The translations under genes were made by a program, and so were the position numbers. Below the pieces are notes generated by a model. The model was not told where the DNA came from and did not search any database. It saw only the letters and a list, made by a program, of their open reading frames with translations. This document shows positions 45,490 through 54,375 of a stretch of DNA of 64,000 nucleotides, one piece after another. The number at the start of each line of letters is the position of its first letter. Position 1 is the first letter of the stretch. This DNA is from an uncultured Phascolarctobacterium sp. (lineage in GTDB: Bacteria; Bacillota; Negativicutes; Acidaminococcales; Acidaminococcaceae), in the NCBI GenBank assembly GCA_900545025.1, contig UQXH01000008.1, positions 17,412 to 81,411 on the forward strand, read 5' to 3'.

Positions 45490-46835
45490 CGCTTGTTTCT
45501 CCTGAACTGTCGCATCCTGATATCCATATCGGCACGTATCAAGGCCGGCTCATGTCCCCTGGCCCAGTCATCCAGACGTTTACGCAGCTTTACTGCCTCC
45601 TCACAGTCCCATTGGTCCTGGCTGACCAAATCAAGATAGCGTTTCAAATCCTTAACTATCGGCAGCGCCTGGGGCCTTGTATCGACATTCTGAATATCAC
45701 GCAGGAGCTGATAGCTTTCTGCACCTAAAGAAAATTCCGGCTGATATACGCCTTCAAAATGCTTGCTCCATTTAAGTACACGGATACATTCTGCCGGAAC
45801 AGTACTCAAAACCTGCGGGCTATGCGTAGTTACTATAAACTGTACCTTCGGAAAAGCTTTCTGCAAATCATAAAGCACCGTCTGCTGCCAGGAAGGATGC
45901 AGGTGCATATCTACTTCATCAATAAGGACGATACCGGGGGTATCGACAACCGCACGGCAGCCTAAATCAGGATTAAGCCGTACCATACGGTAAGCAAGAT
46001 CCGCCGCCATACTGATAATGCTGCGCGCACCGTCACTTAACGCTTCCAGTGTCAGCTCACCTAAATCAGGATGGCAGATGACAAATTCCTGCAGGGCAAA
46101 AGAATAGTCGATATTATTCCAACCCATACTCTGCAAACAGGTAGTTACAGCCTGGCGGACTGCCTTAAGCACCATTTCATAGGGATTTTCCTTCTTCTCG
46201 CCGGTTTCCTGGATATAACGGGCAAATTCTGCCGCACTCAGTACTGCATATTTAAACCAGTGGCCAAAAGTATTATAGGAAGACGAAGGCTCCAGGCATT
46301 CCTCGTAGCCAACATATCTTTCCAAATCAACAATCTTGCTTTTACCAAATAATCTGCTGTCGTTCCACATCCTGGAAGTACCATAATATGCCAGTACAGG
46401 CAGTACAACCTTTTCGTCACCGCTGCTGTTGACCATATCCCACAGTTTACGCCCATAATCAGCCAGCTGTTTAGCATGAATCGAAGTAGTACGCCCGCGG
46501 CTGGATTTCAGCTCTCTTTGCCAGCTGACCTGCTCACCGTCTGCCGACTCTCCATCAACCTTTATTTCTACAGGATATTTACTTTTCATGCGCAATATCC
46601 GCAGCTTCTCCAGGCAGCCTGCGTCCTTAATCTTGCGCACATCTTTTTCCGTCATATTTCTGCCCCTAATGCTGAAAGCATTAAGATAAGGCGCCATAGA
46701 GATAGCCAAGGCATCTAAAATAGCAGTTTTACCTTTACCATTTTCACCTACAATGACAGTCATATTTTTATTAAAATCGATTTCTAAATCATCATAACAC
46801 CGGAAATTCTGCAAATGTAATTTACTGATACGCAT
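45486..46835 (-). CDS. AAA/ABC-type ATPase, PtuA-like
   Basis: A 449-residue SMC/RecF-like ATPase without a membrane part. The N-terminal ISKLHLQNFRCYDDLEIDF leads to Walker A GENGKGKT (residues 30-37); a signature-like ALSDGARS lies near 270; Walker B GIVLIDEVDMHLHP near 300, with the switch VTTHSPQVLST following. There is no TOPRIM domain, which separates it from OLD nucleases. The helical insert between the Walker motifs probably mediates dimerisation and target sensing. GGAGGG precedes the ATG. No reverse transcriptase or ncRNA candidate of a retron is adjacent. Confidence 0.85.
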   Translation of the reverse strand: MRISKLHLQNFRCYDDLEIDFNKNMTVIVGENGKGKTAILDALAISMAPYLNAFSIRGRNMTEKDVRKIKDAGCLEKLRILRMKSKYPVEIKVDGESADGEQVSWQRELKSSRGRTTSIHAKQLADYGRKLWDMVNSSGDEKVVLPVLAYYGTSRMWNDSRLFGKSKIVDLERYVGYEECLEPSSSYNTFGHWFKYAVLSAAEFARYIQETGEKKENPYEMVLKAVRQAVTTCLQSMGWNNIDYSFALQEFVICHPDLGELTLEALSDGARSIISMAADLAYRMVRLNPDLGCRAVVDTPGIVLIDEVDMHLHPSWQQTVLYDLQKAFPKVQFIVTTHSPQVLSTVPAECIRVLKWSKHFEGVYQPEFSLGAESYQLLRDIQNVDTRPQALPIVKDLKRYLDLVSQDQWDCEEAVKLRKRLDDWARGHEPALIRADMDIRMRQFRRNKR

Positions 46836-46867
46836 ATAATTCCCTCCGTTTATGTTTATATATTTAC

Positions 46868-46943
46868 ATTATACCTCTAAAAATACGACCTTAAAAACTA
46901 TTTATTGGTAAAAATTTTACTTTATCCCTAAAAAGTGTATAAT
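46868..46943. promoter_or_regulatory. Divergent promoters of the ATPase/HNH cassette and the DUF401 gene
   Basis: Minus strand: TATAAT at 46873-46868 with a poor -35 (TTTAAG, 16 bases away). Plus strand: TTTACT (46916-46921), 16 bases, TATAAT (46938-46943). A 13-base palindrome GTAAAA-A-TTTTAC (46908-46920) overlaps the plus-strand -35 box; AT-rich, so it may be chance. Confidence 0.55.
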
Positions 46944-46995
46944 AATAAAACATTATGTACGAAAATCGTAGTTTTATTTGAAGGAGTCCTGCTTT

Positions 46996-48213
46996 ATGAA
47001 TATCTTTATTTTGCTGATTATCAGCATGTCCATCATCCTGCTGCTGCTGCGCCGCCATATACCTATAGGCCCCTGCATGCTGGCAGGCGGTCTCTTTATC
47101 TGGCTGGTAAAGAGTACTCAAATCCACTTTTTAGGACAAGCAATGGTCGAAACCGTTACTATGAGCCGTACCTATGATATTATCTTTGCTCTTTACTTTG
47201 TCATGTGCCTGGAGATAGAACTGCGTACCAGCGGTGCCTTATCCGGCATGGTTAAGGCTTTGCAGCGTATTTTCTCCAGTGCAAAATTCACCTTGGCTAT
47301 TATGCCTGCATTTCTCGGACTGCTGCCCTCTTTAGGAGGCGCACGCTTTTCTGCTCCCATCGTAGACGAAGCCAGCCGTGATTTTTCCCTTACCCAGGAA
47401 CACAAAGCCGCTATCAATTTTTGGTTCAGGCATATCTTTGAATACTCCAGTCCCATTATTCCCGGTATGATCATGGCCTGCAGTATCGCTGGCGTAGCTT
47501 TCAGTGATTTTCTCGTCCACCTCAGCTGGCTGACGCTGCTGTCCTTTGCCGCAGGCTGGCTCGTCCTCATACGTCCTATTAAAAATGCGGCGTCTAAGCT
47601 TCCACAAACAGAAGAAGCCGAATACCGCAAAAACTTATTCGATTTGTACCTTTCTCTGTCACCTGTCATCCTTACCTTTTTGCTGGTAGTCTTTTTAGAC
47701 CTCAACGCCTCTTTAGCCATGGGCCTGGTAACAGTTGGCATGTTCTTTGTCCTGCAGCACACCAATCGCTTCGTCAACGGCAAAGAAGTCGTCTTCGGCG
47801 CCTGCGACTGGAAAATGTTTCTGAACGTACTTTGCATCCTCTACTTCATCCAAATCCTTACAGTCACTAACGTACTTGATGAAATCGTTGTCGCTTTCCA
47901 ATCCTCACCTTTGCCCGTGCCGGTTATCATCGCCTCTGTTTCTTTCATTATTGGTGTCCTGACAGGTATGTCTCAGGGGCATGTAGCTATTGTTATGCCC
48001 ATCGTCGCCGCTATGGGTACAGGCGACCTGAACCTGGCCGGCGTAGCCATGGCTTTCGGTGTTGCCGGACAAATGCTCACTCCGACCCACATGTGTCTGG
48101 TAGTTACTCTTGATTACTTCGAGGCCAACTTTTTCAAAACCTTACAGCCAATTTTATTGATTGAAATCATCGTTCTTTCTGTTTTCAGCATTTATACCTA
48201 TCTTACCTGGTAA
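46996..48213 (+). CDS. DUF401 family integral membrane protein
   Basis: About 405 residues with ten or more hydrophobic segments. The signature LGLLPSLGGARFSAPIVDEAS and GVLTGMSQGHVAIVMPI place it in DUF401, a family related in topology to the ion-transporter (arsenite/citrate/GntP-like) superfamily; no substrate is established. I start it at ATG 46996, which follows AAGGAG by nine bases; the open frame begins six codons earlier at TTG. Divergent from the ATPase/HNH cassette and ended by its own terminator, so a functional link with the cassette is unlikely. Confidence 0.85.
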   Translation: MNIFILLIISMSIILLLLRRHIPIGPCMLAGGLFIWLVKSTQIHFLGQAMVETVTMSRTYDIIFALYFVMCLEIELRTSGALSGMVKALQRIFSSAKFTLAIMPAFLGLLPSLGGARFSAPIVDEASRDFSLTQEHKAAINFWFRHIFEYSSPIIPGMIMACSIAGVAFSDFLVHLSWLTLLSFAAGWLVLIRPIKNAASKLPQTEEAEYRKNLFDLYLSLSPVILTFLLVVFLDLNASLAMGLVTVGMFFVLQHTNRFVNGKEVVFGACDWKMFLNVLCILYFIQILTVTNVLDEIVVAFQSSPLPVPVIIASVSFIIGVLTGMSQGHVAIVMPIVAAMGTGDLNLAGVAMAFGVAGQMLTPTHMCLVVTLDYFEANFFKTLQPILLIEIIVLSVFSIYTYLTW

Positions 48214-48222
48214 ATAAAGTAC

Positions 48223-48259
48223 AAAGACCTGCACCGACAAATTCGATGCAGGTCTTTTT
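48223..48259. terminator. Bidirectional terminator between DUF401 and ybjQ-like genes
   Basis: An 11-bp stem (AAAGACCTGCA / TGCAGGTCTTT) with a 13-base loop, followed by TTTTT on the plus strand. Confidence 0.8.
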
Positions 48260-48262
48260 CGC

Positions 48263-48583
48263 TTATCGCAATACTACAGCCGTACCGGATACACTGACCA
48301 TCAGCATACCGTTTTCCTTACCTAACACTTCATAATCAACATCTACGCCGATAACGGCATTGGCGCCCATCCGGGCAGCGCGGCTGCACATTTCTTCTAT
48401 TGCCTTCTCCCGTGCTTCCGCAAGCTCATTTTCATAAGTCCCGCTGCGCCCACCTAAAATATCGGTGATACCGGAAAACATATCCTTAAGAAAATTAACC
48501 CCTGACACGACTTCGCCAAAGACGATACCTTTATATTCTGCAATTTCTCTGCCTGCCACCACAGGCGTAGTAGTTACTAACAT
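48263..48583 (-). CDS. YbjQ family (heavy-metal-binding, DUF74) protein
   Basis: About 106 residues from ATG 48583 after GGGAGG; an open frame extends 66 codons upstream through the tRNA terminator and into tRNA-Leu, which is clearly not coding. The sequence [24 protein letters not shown] at the N-terminus, the central helix with [27 protein letters not shown], and the terminal GTAVVL are the pentameric YbjQ/DUF74 fold. Metal binding is the family label rather than a proved role. Confidence 0.9.
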   Translation of the reverse strand: MLVTTTPVVAGREIAEYKGIVFGEVVSGVNFLKDMFSGITDILGGRSGTYENELAEAREKAIEEMCSRAARMGANAVIGVDVDYEVLGKENGMLMVSVSGTAVVLR

Positions 48584-48710
48584 TACAGCACCTCCCAATC
48601 TATTTTGCTGTAATATTTCGCCTTGCAAAAGCAACTTCCTGCTAACAGCAATTATTATCAGGGTAATAATTTTAATTCTAAAATACCTGTCATCATCAGC
48701 AGCCTGAAAA

Positions 48711-48743
48711 AAACAAAAAAGACCCAAGATAAAATCTTGAGTC
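48711..48743 (-). terminator. Terminator of the tRNA-Leu pair
   Basis: A 10-bp stem GACTCAAGAT / ATCTTGGGTC with one G-U pair and a 3-base loop, then TTTTTTGTTT on the minus strand. Confidence 0.85.
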
Positions 48744-48753
48744 ATAATTTCGT

Positions 48754-48839
48754 TGGTGCGGTCGGTGGGATTTGAACCCACACGAGGTCTCCCTCACTAC
48801 CCCCTCAAAGTAGCGTGTCTGCCGTTCCACCACGACCGC
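48754..48839 (-). tRNA. tRNA-Leu(GAG)
   Basis: An 86-base class II tRNA: acceptor GCGGTCG / CGACCGC with A discriminator and encoded CCA, long variable arm, T-loop GGTTCAAATCC. Anticodon loop TTGAGGG gives GAG, reading leucine CUC and CUU. Confidence 0.95.
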
Positions 48840-48858
48840 ATTAAGAGATAAAAAAAAA

Positions 48859-48944
48859 TGGTGCGGTAGAGAGGATTTGAACCTCCACGGGGTTGCCCCC
48901 ACTAGCTCCTGAGGCTAGCGCGTCTGCCGTTCCGCCACTACCGC
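48859..48944 (-). tRNA. tRNA-Leu(CAG)
   Basis: An 86-base class II tRNA: acceptor GCGGTAG / CTACCGC with encoded CCA, long variable arm GTGGGGGCAACCCCGT, T-loop GGTTCAAATCC. Anticodon loop CTCAGGA gives CAG, reading leucine CUG. It is first in the two-tRNA transcript, 19 bases ahead of tRNA-Leu(GAG). Confidence 0.96.
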
Positions 48945-48979
48945 ATTTCTTTTATTCAGTTGTCATCAGCAACAATGTT

Positions 48980-49008
48980 ATAATACCATACAGATACAAT
49001 AGTGTCAA
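48980..49008 (-). promoter_or_regulatory. Promoter of the tRNA-Leu pair
   Basis: Perfect TTGACA (49008-49003) and TATTAT (48985-48980) separated by 17 bases on the minus strand, 35 bases ahead of tRNA-Leu(CAG). Confidence 0.78.
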
Positions 49009-49036
49009 TACTTTTTTTGAAAAGAATTTATATTTT

Positions 49037-49657
49037 TTATAAACGGTCTTTATACAGTAAATAATAACGGTCCCGGTCATGCAAAACCTTTATCACATAT
49101 TCTTTAGTATCGGGATACGGTATGGCTTCAAGGTCTGTAAAATTATAATCCCAGCCGTTTTCTTCCATCCAAGCCTTAGTTTGTCCGCGCCCTGCGTTGT
49201 AGGCAATCATAATCAAGGCCAGATTCCGCTGGAATTCGTGTTCCAGCTCACCTATGTACCAGCAGCCCATGCGGATATTTTTCTTAGTCTGATAAAGATC
49301 ATTGTCCTGATAATCCTCCAGTCCCATCTGCTCAGCAATCCACCGTCCGGTTTCCGGCATAATCTGCATCAAACCGACGGCGCCCACAGCCGAAACAGCC
49401 TTAGGCTCAAAACCGCTTTCATTCTTAATGATAGCAGCAACCAGGAAAGGATCAATATTATTTCTACGGCTGTATTCCAAAATATCCTGCTGATACGGCC
49501 ACATATAAACAAAGCGCATCTGCACCGCATCACTGTTCCATAACCGCCAGCCGCCATAGCTGGCAACCAGCAGCAAGAAGCAGATAAAAAGATGGATATA
49601 TCGCTTTATTTTGCTGTTACCTTTATTCCTGCTGCTTTTTCTTTTCCTGCCTGCCAA
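49037..49657 (-). CDS. Membrane-anchored lytic transglycosylase (Slt/MltC-type)
   Basis: A 206-residue protein cleaving peptidoglycan. A basic N-terminus precedes one membrane segment (about residues 20-38); the SLT domain follows with catalytic Glu80 in KNESGF, GAVGLMQIMPETG, and AYNAGRG. Its start is a TTG at 49657 with AGGAGAAG just upstream, inside the end of coaE (35-base overlap), so it is probably coupled to coaE. The last gene of the polA-mutM-coaE unit. Confidence 0.9.
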   Translation of the reverse strand: MAGRKRKSSRNKGNSKIKRYIHLFICFLLLVASYGGWRLWNSDAVQMRFVYMWPYQQDILEYSRRNNIDPFLVAAIIKNESGFEPKAVSAVGAVGLMQIMPETGRWIAEQMGLEDYQDNDLYQTKKNIRMGCWYIGELEHEFQRNLALIMIAYNAGRGQTKAWMEENGWDYNFTDLEAIPYPDTKEYVIKVLHDRDRYYLLYKDRL

Positions 49658-50255
49658 AATCTTCTCCTAAAATCTTCTCTACTTCTTTGCGTACTTCCAT
49701 CAGCGTATCTTCCAGCGCACCGCTGTTATCAAAAACGACTCCTGCGTAGGATTTTTTATCTTCCAACGACATTTGAGCAGCGATACGCCTTTTTACATCG
49801 GCTTCCGGCATGCTGCTGCGCAGCATAGCGCGTCTAACCTGCTCCCGGACGCTTACCGCTACCAGCCAGACCACGTCTACTTTCTTATGCCAGCCACATT
49901 CTATAAGCAGCGGCACATCAAGTACTGCCGCAGGGCATCCTTGCCCGCGACATTCCTGCAAAAAGTCTTCTGCCTTAGCCAATACAATTTTATGAATAAT
50001 CGCTTCCAGCTGCTTTAAAGCCTCTTTATCACGAAAAACCAGCGCAGCAACTTTCTCTCTGTCCAGTTCTCCTGCCGCTGTTAAATATTCACTGCCAAAA
50101 GCCTGCCTTACCAGCTCTAAGCCTGCGCTGCCGGCAGCAACAGCCTGCCTGCTGGCCTCGTCAGCATCAAATACCGGCAGTCCTAATCTGCGCAGCTCTG
50201 CTGCTACAGTACTTTTACCGGAGGCTATTCCGCCTGTCAAACCTATCACTATCAT
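49623..50255 (-). CDS. coaE: Dephospho-CoA kinase
   Basis: A 210-residue P-loop kinase for the last step of coenzyme A synthesis. P-loop GLTGGIASGKST at the N-terminus, PVFDADEASRQAV (substrate Asp), VLDVPLLIECGW and the lid-region RRAMLRSSMPEADVKRRIAAQ. The C-terminal tail is charged (GRQEKKKQQE) and overlaps the lytic transglycosylase start. mutM ends 9 bases upstream. Confidence 0.94.
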   Translation of the reverse strand: MIVIGLTGGIASGKSTVAAELRRLGLPVFDADEASRQAVAAGSAGLELVRQAFGSEYLTAAGELDREKVAALVFRDKEALKQLEAIIHKIVLAKAEDFLQECRGQGCPAAVLDVPLLIECGWHKKVDVVWLVAVSVREQVRRAMLRSSMPEADVKRRIAAQMSLEDKKSYAGVVFDNSGALEDTLMEVRKEVEKILGEDFGRQEKKKQQE

Positions 50256-50264
50256 AACTGACTC

Positions 50265-51086
50265 CTATTTTTGACAAAATTCACAGTAAGTTGTACCTCT
50301 GCCGCCAACCTTAGCTGTTGCCAGCGGCCTGCCGCAGCTTTTACACGGCTTACCACCGCGGCCGTATACCAGCAGGTATTTCTGATTCTCGCCGCTTTTG
50401 CCTTCTCCGTCCTTATAATCACGGAAAGTAGTACCACGGTTCCTAATACCTTGAGCTATCACAGTGTTTACAGCCCTGCACAGCTTATCTATTTCTTCGA
50501 CAGACAATGAACCTGCTGTACGCATTGGATTAATACCTGCCAAGGCTAAACATTCATCAGCATAAATATTGCCTAAACCGGCAATCACAGTCTGATCCAG
50601 AATAAAGCTCTTAATCGCCCTGCGGCTACCTGCCGCTAAAGGCTGCAGATAAGCTGACGTAAAACCGTCGCTTAACGGCTCTGGTCCCAGCGTTTCATAT
50701 CCTTCAATATAGTAATCTGCATTTGTAACCAGATACAAAGTTCCAAAAGTACGAATATCGGTAAACCACATAGTAGTATTATCTGTCAGCGCAAATTTAA
50801 TCTTTGCATAAGCGGGCTCAGGCTGGTCACTGCCCTGAGCAATCAAAGCACCAGTCATACGCAGATGTACAATGAGCATACTGCCTATATCAGTATGCAG
50901 TACAAGGTATTTACCCTTTCTTCCTACTTCTGTAATCGTCCTGCCTGTCAGCCTAGCAACAAACTCATCTGCTGACGGATATTTTATCAGGCGCGGCAGC
51001 CTTACCTCGACTGCCGTAATCTTTTTCCCTGTAATATGCGGAGCCAAAGTCTTACGTACTTGCTCCACTTCCGGCATTTCCGGCAT
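50265..51086 (-). CDS. mutM: Formamidopyrimidine-DNA glycosylase (8-oxoG repair)
   Basis: About 273 residues. I start it at ATG 51086 because processing must expose Pro2-Glu3: MPEMPEVEQVRKTL matches the family start, and GGAG precedes it; the open frame extends three codons to a GTG. Other motifs are GRKGKYLVLH (beta-loop Lys), LGNIYADECLALAGINP (helix-two-turn-helix), and a C-terminal zinc finger with C-x2-C and C-x2-C. Removes oxidised purines and nicks the abasic site. Follows polA by 17 bases, so repair synthesis and glycosylase are co-expressed. Confidence 0.95.
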   Translation of the reverse strand: MPEMPEVEQVRKTLAPHITGKKITAVEVRLPRLIKYPSADEFVARLTGRTITEVGRKGKYLVLHTDIGSMLIVHLRMTGALIAQGSDQPEPAYAKIKFALTDNTTMWFTDIRTFGTLYLVTNADYYIEGYETLGPEPLSDGFTSAYLQPLAAGSRRAIKSFILDQTVIAGLGNIYADECLALAGINPMRTAGSLSVEEIDKLCRAVNTVIAQGIRNRGTTFRDYKDGEGKSGENQKYLLVYGRGGKPCKSCGRPLATAKVGGRGTTYCEFCQK

Positions 51087-51103
51087 CTTGCTCACTCCGT
51101 TCC

Positions 51104-53689
51104 TTATTTAGTCTGCGCCCAGTTCCTGCCGAATTTGACATCTGCTGCCAGCGGAATATCCAGCTGCACTGCGCTTTCCATTGCCTGTCGTACCAGCTGT
51201 GCCGCAATTTCCTTTTCAGCCTCCGGCACTTCCAGTACCAGTTCGTCATGCACCTGCAGCAGGATGCGGGTCTTTAATCTCTGTTTTTTCAGTTCTGCAG
51301 CTACCTTAATCATCGCCAATTTCATAATATCGGCAGCAGTGCCCTGGATAGGCATATTGATAGCCGTACGTTCCGCAAAACTGCGCAGATTAAAATTACT
51401 GTTCCTTATATCAGGTAAATAGCGGCGACGTCCCATCAAGGTAGAAACATAACCCTGAGTACGCGCAGTCTGCACGATATTATCCATATATTCTTTCACG
51501 CCGGTATAACGGTCAAAATAACTGCTGATATATCCAGACGCTTCTTTACGGGTTATGCCCAGCTGTTTGGCCAAGCCAAAATCGCTGATACCGTATACTA
51601 TACCGAAGTTTACTGCTTTAGCCCTGGTACGCATCTGACCGGTAACATCTTCTAACGGCAAGCCAAATACCTCGGCAGCCGTACGGGCATGTACATCCTG
51701 TCCATGGCGGAAAGATTCCAGCAGCAGGTTATCCTGCGCAATGCAAGCCAGTATCCTCAGTTCTACCTGTGAGTAGTCACAGCTCATAAGATAATCATAG
51801 CCTTCGCCAGGCACGAAAATTTCCCTTATCTGTCTGCCTTCCTCTGTCCTGGTAGGAATGTTCTGCAAATTTGGGTCAGTACTGGACAATCTGCCCGTAA
51901 CAGTCACTGTCTGCTGAAAATGAGTATGGATACGCCCAGTCGTCGGATTCATCAAAGGTCTTAATCCGTCCAGATAAGTAGACTGCAGTTTAGCAAGCTT
52001 TCTATGTTCCAAGATAGTGGTAATAACAGGATGCTTGCCTTCCAGCTCTTCCAATACCTTGACATCAGTAGAATAACCCGTCTTAGTTTTCTTAATAACC
52101 GGCAGCTGCAGCTTTTCAAATAACACTACTCCCAGCTGCTTAGGAGATTTCAGATTAAAATCTTCTCCTGCCTGCTCTTTGGCCTGCTTTTCCAGCTTTG
52201 CTATCCTGAAGGACATATCCTCGGACAGCTGTTCCAGCATCTCCATATCAGGCTTAATGCCATTATATTCCATCTCTGCCAGAACAGGCGCCAGAGGCAG
52301 CTCCAGCGAAGTGTAAAGCTCCAGCTGCTGATGCTCTTTAAGCTTATCTTCCAAAAGCTCCGCCAGCATAGCGATAGCTTCGCTGGGATGTTCATATTTC
52401 TGCCCCAGGTACCTTACTGCCAGTTCATCTATTTCATAGGAGTTGTGTCCCGGCTCATCAAGATAGGCAGCTAAAGCCACATCTCCTACAATGCCCTGGG
52501 GCGCTACTCCCTGGCAACGGCAAACCTTATATACTTTCTTACTGCCACAGGTAACCTTTGCTTGTTTTCCATCCTGCAGCCAGCTATAAAACTGCTGCCA
52601 GCAGTTGCTTTGCTCTTCTATAACATAAACCTTACCGTCATAAAATATTTCTGCTCCGGTAAAATAGGCTCCTGGTAATATTCCTCTGTCAGTGGTAAAA
52701 AAGCTTACCTTGCTACCCTGCAGCCGGTTAAAAAATTTTTCCGCATCCTCCTGCTGCAGGACGCAGCATTCAGCTTGTCCTCCTACCACTTCGCCGAAAA
52801 TAGTAAAATCGCTTGCATCTCCATTCAAGACTGCCGCAAAGCGCTCATACATATTTCTAAATTCCAAATCCTGCATAATGCCACGCGCTTCTTCACACAT
52901 ACCGCCTAAAGCATATCCTGACATATCCAGGCTGACAGGTACATCAGTAAAGATGGTTGCCAGTTTTTTAGACAACAACGCCTGCTCTTGATTCTCACTA
53001 AGCTTGGTCTTGAGAGATTTGCCGCTGACATTTTCTATATTCGCCAATACCTCTTCTACACTGCCATATTCTTTAATCAACTTTAAAGCTGTCTTAGGAC
53101 CGACACCGGGTACACCGGGAATATTATCAGAAGTATCTCCCATCAAACCCTTTAAGTCAATCAGCTGCAGCGGCTGCAATCCTTCATAATCCTCAGCAAA
53201 AGCTTTTTCATCATAAATCTTGATATCGCTGATACCTCTTTTGGTATAAAACACCTTGGTCCGTTTATCCAAAAGCTGCAGCTCATCCTTATCGCCGGTA
53301 ACAATAATAACCTCTACATCCTCGGGCGCATGTACGGCAAAAGTACCGATAATGTCATCAGCCTCGTAGTTGTCCATTTCCAAGACCCGGATATTCATTG
53401 CCTCCAGCACCTTAGCCGCCAGAGGAAACTGTTCGGACAGCTCGCTGGGAGTAGGCTTACGCTGCCCTTTATAATCAGCAAACATTTCTGTACGAAAGGT
53501 TTTGCGCGACTTATCAAAAGCAACTGCCATATATTTAGGCTGCACATCTTCCAGCAGCCGCAGCAGCATATTGCACAGACCATATACCGCACCCGTATGC
53601 ATGCCTTGCTTGTTCATCAGCGGCGGCAAAGCAAAAAAAGCACGGTGAATCAGGCTGCTGCCATCTATGATTAAAAATTTATCTGCCAT
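51104..53689 (-). CDS. polA: DNA polymerase I
   Basis: An 861-residue three-domain enzyme. The N-terminal 5'-3' exonuclease (FLIIDGSSLIHRAFFA, DNYEADDIIGT, TGDKDELQLL, GLMGDTSDNIPGVPGVGPKTA) looks intact. The middle 3'-5' exonuclease domain has lost the Asp-x-Glu pair (SFFTTDRG in its place), so no proofreading is expected, as in Bacillus Pol I. The polymerase domain keeps motif A DYSQVELR, motif B RAKAVNFGIVYG and motif C VHDELVLE. Heads the polA-mutM-coaE-lytic transglycosylase unit. Confidence 0.96.
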   Translation of the reverse strand: MADKFLIIDGSSLIHRAFFALPPLMNKQGMHTGAVYGLCNMLLRLLEDVQPKYMAVAFDKSRKTFRTEMFADYKGQRKPTPSELSEQFPLAAKVLEAMNIRVLEMDNYEADDIIGTFAVHAPEDVEVIIVTGDKDELQLLDKRTKVFYTKRGISDIKIYDEKAFAEDYEGLQPLQLIDLKGLMGDTSDNIPGVPGVGPKTALKLIKEYGSVEEVLANIENVSGKSLKTKLSENQEQALLSKKLATIFTDVPVSLDMSGYALGGMCEEARGIMQDLEFRNMYERFAAVLNGDASDFTIFGEVVGGQAECCVLQQEDAEKFFNRLQGSKVSFFTTDRGILPGAYFTGAEIFYDGKVYVIEEQSNCWQQFYSWLQDGKQAKVTCGSKKVYKVCRCQGVAPQGIVGDVALAAYLDEPGHNSYEIDELAVRYLGQKYEHPSEAIAMLAELLEDKLKEHQQLELYTSLELPLAPVLAEMEYNGIKPDMEMLEQLSEDMSFRIAKLEKQAKEQAGEDFNLKSPKQLGVVLFEKLQLPVIKKTKTGYSTDVKVLEELEGKHPVITTILEHRKLAKLQSTYLDGLRPLMNPTTGRIHTHFQQTVTVTGRLSSTDPNLQNIPTRTEEGRQIREIFVPGEGYDYLMSCDYSQVELRILACIAQDNLLLESFRHGQDVHARTAAEVFGLPLEDVTGQMRTRAKAVNFGIVYGISDFGLAKQLGITRKEASGYISSYFDRYTGVKEYMDNIVQTARTQGYVSTLMGRRRYLPDIRNSNFNLRSFAERTAINMPIQGTAADIMKLAMIKVAAELKKQRLKTRILLQVHDELVLEVPEAEKEIAAQLVRQAMESAVQLDIPLAADVKFGRNWAQTK

Positions 53690-53785
53690 AGTATCTCCTT
53701 ATATTCCCACATCTGAAAATGATATTATTTTTTAATTATATCATATAAATACTGTTTCATTTGCAGCCAAGCACTAAAAATTACC

Positions 53786-53820
53786 AATAAAAAAGAATGT
53801 ACGGTCTCTGCCGTACATTC
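53786..53820 (-). terminator. Terminator of the small secreted-protein gene
   Basis: A perfect 10-bp stem GAATGTACGG / CCGTACATTC with a 6-base loop and a T-rich minus-strand tail. Confidence 0.85.
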
Positions 53821-53829
53821 TGAAAAGTC

Positions 53830-54252
53830 TTATTTCTGTTCCTCTGCAGCGCCTTCTTTAGGAGGTAAAGCCAGTGCGAATTTAGCCAGCAGAGGTTTTT
53901 CATTCTCTACTTTGAACATGAAGACAAACTGCGCTTCCGGCACCAGTGCGAAGCTGCTCTGATATCTCAATACATCTACATCTTTGCCTTTTTCTACCAG
54001 GAAAAGCTGTTTTTCATTTAATTTGCCAAAATTCTTATCCAACTGTTCTCTGAAATTATTGAAGGTTTCTTCATTGAAATCTTTCTTCATGTCTTCTGTC
54101 ATCATAGAAGTAATGGCGGAATATTTGGTAGCGGACAAAAATTTATTGATAATCGTTTCTTCGGCATCCAACACCTTGCCGTTGCTGGCGCTGCATACAG
54201 CGCTGAAAGCAAGCATAAATACCATGGTAAGCATAAGCACAATTTTCTTCAT
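53830..54252 (-). CDS. Small exported protein of unknown function
   Basis: 140 residues with a clear signal peptide (KKIVLMLTMVFMLAFSAVCSA). The mature part is a mixed alpha/beta domain with an acidic helix (TEDMKKDFNEETFNNFREQLDKNFG) resembling DUF3887-like proteins, which are thought to be ligand-binding domains of NTF2 type, but the match is weak. Ends in a Glu/Gln-rich tail. GGAGG is found upstream of the ATG. Single-gene unit. Confidence 0.55.
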   Translation of the reverse strand: MKKIVLMLTMVFMLAFSAVCSASNGKVLDAEETIINKFLSATKYSAITSMMTEDMKKDFNEETFNNFREQLDKNFGKLNEKQLFLVEKGKDVDVLRYQSSFALVPEAQFVFMFKVENEKPLLAKFALALPPKEGAAEEQK

Positions 54253-54375
54253 AATAAATCCTCCCTAAGCTCAATTAAAGATTTTTCACCATTATAATCT
54301 TTTTGCTCCAATTAAGCAATATCAGCTGCTGCCTTCTTACATAAATATCACAATTGTAGCCAAAATGTAAGTGTC

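Noticed and set aside
44710..46995. Retron at the ATPase/HNH locus
   Set aside because: No reverse transcriptase gene or msr/msd-like inverted repeat is adjacent; only the effector-like pair is present.
48584..48781. N-terminal extension of the YbjQ-like protein
   Set aside because: It runs through the tRNA terminator into tRNA-Leu(GAG); a good start with GGGAGG exists at 48583.
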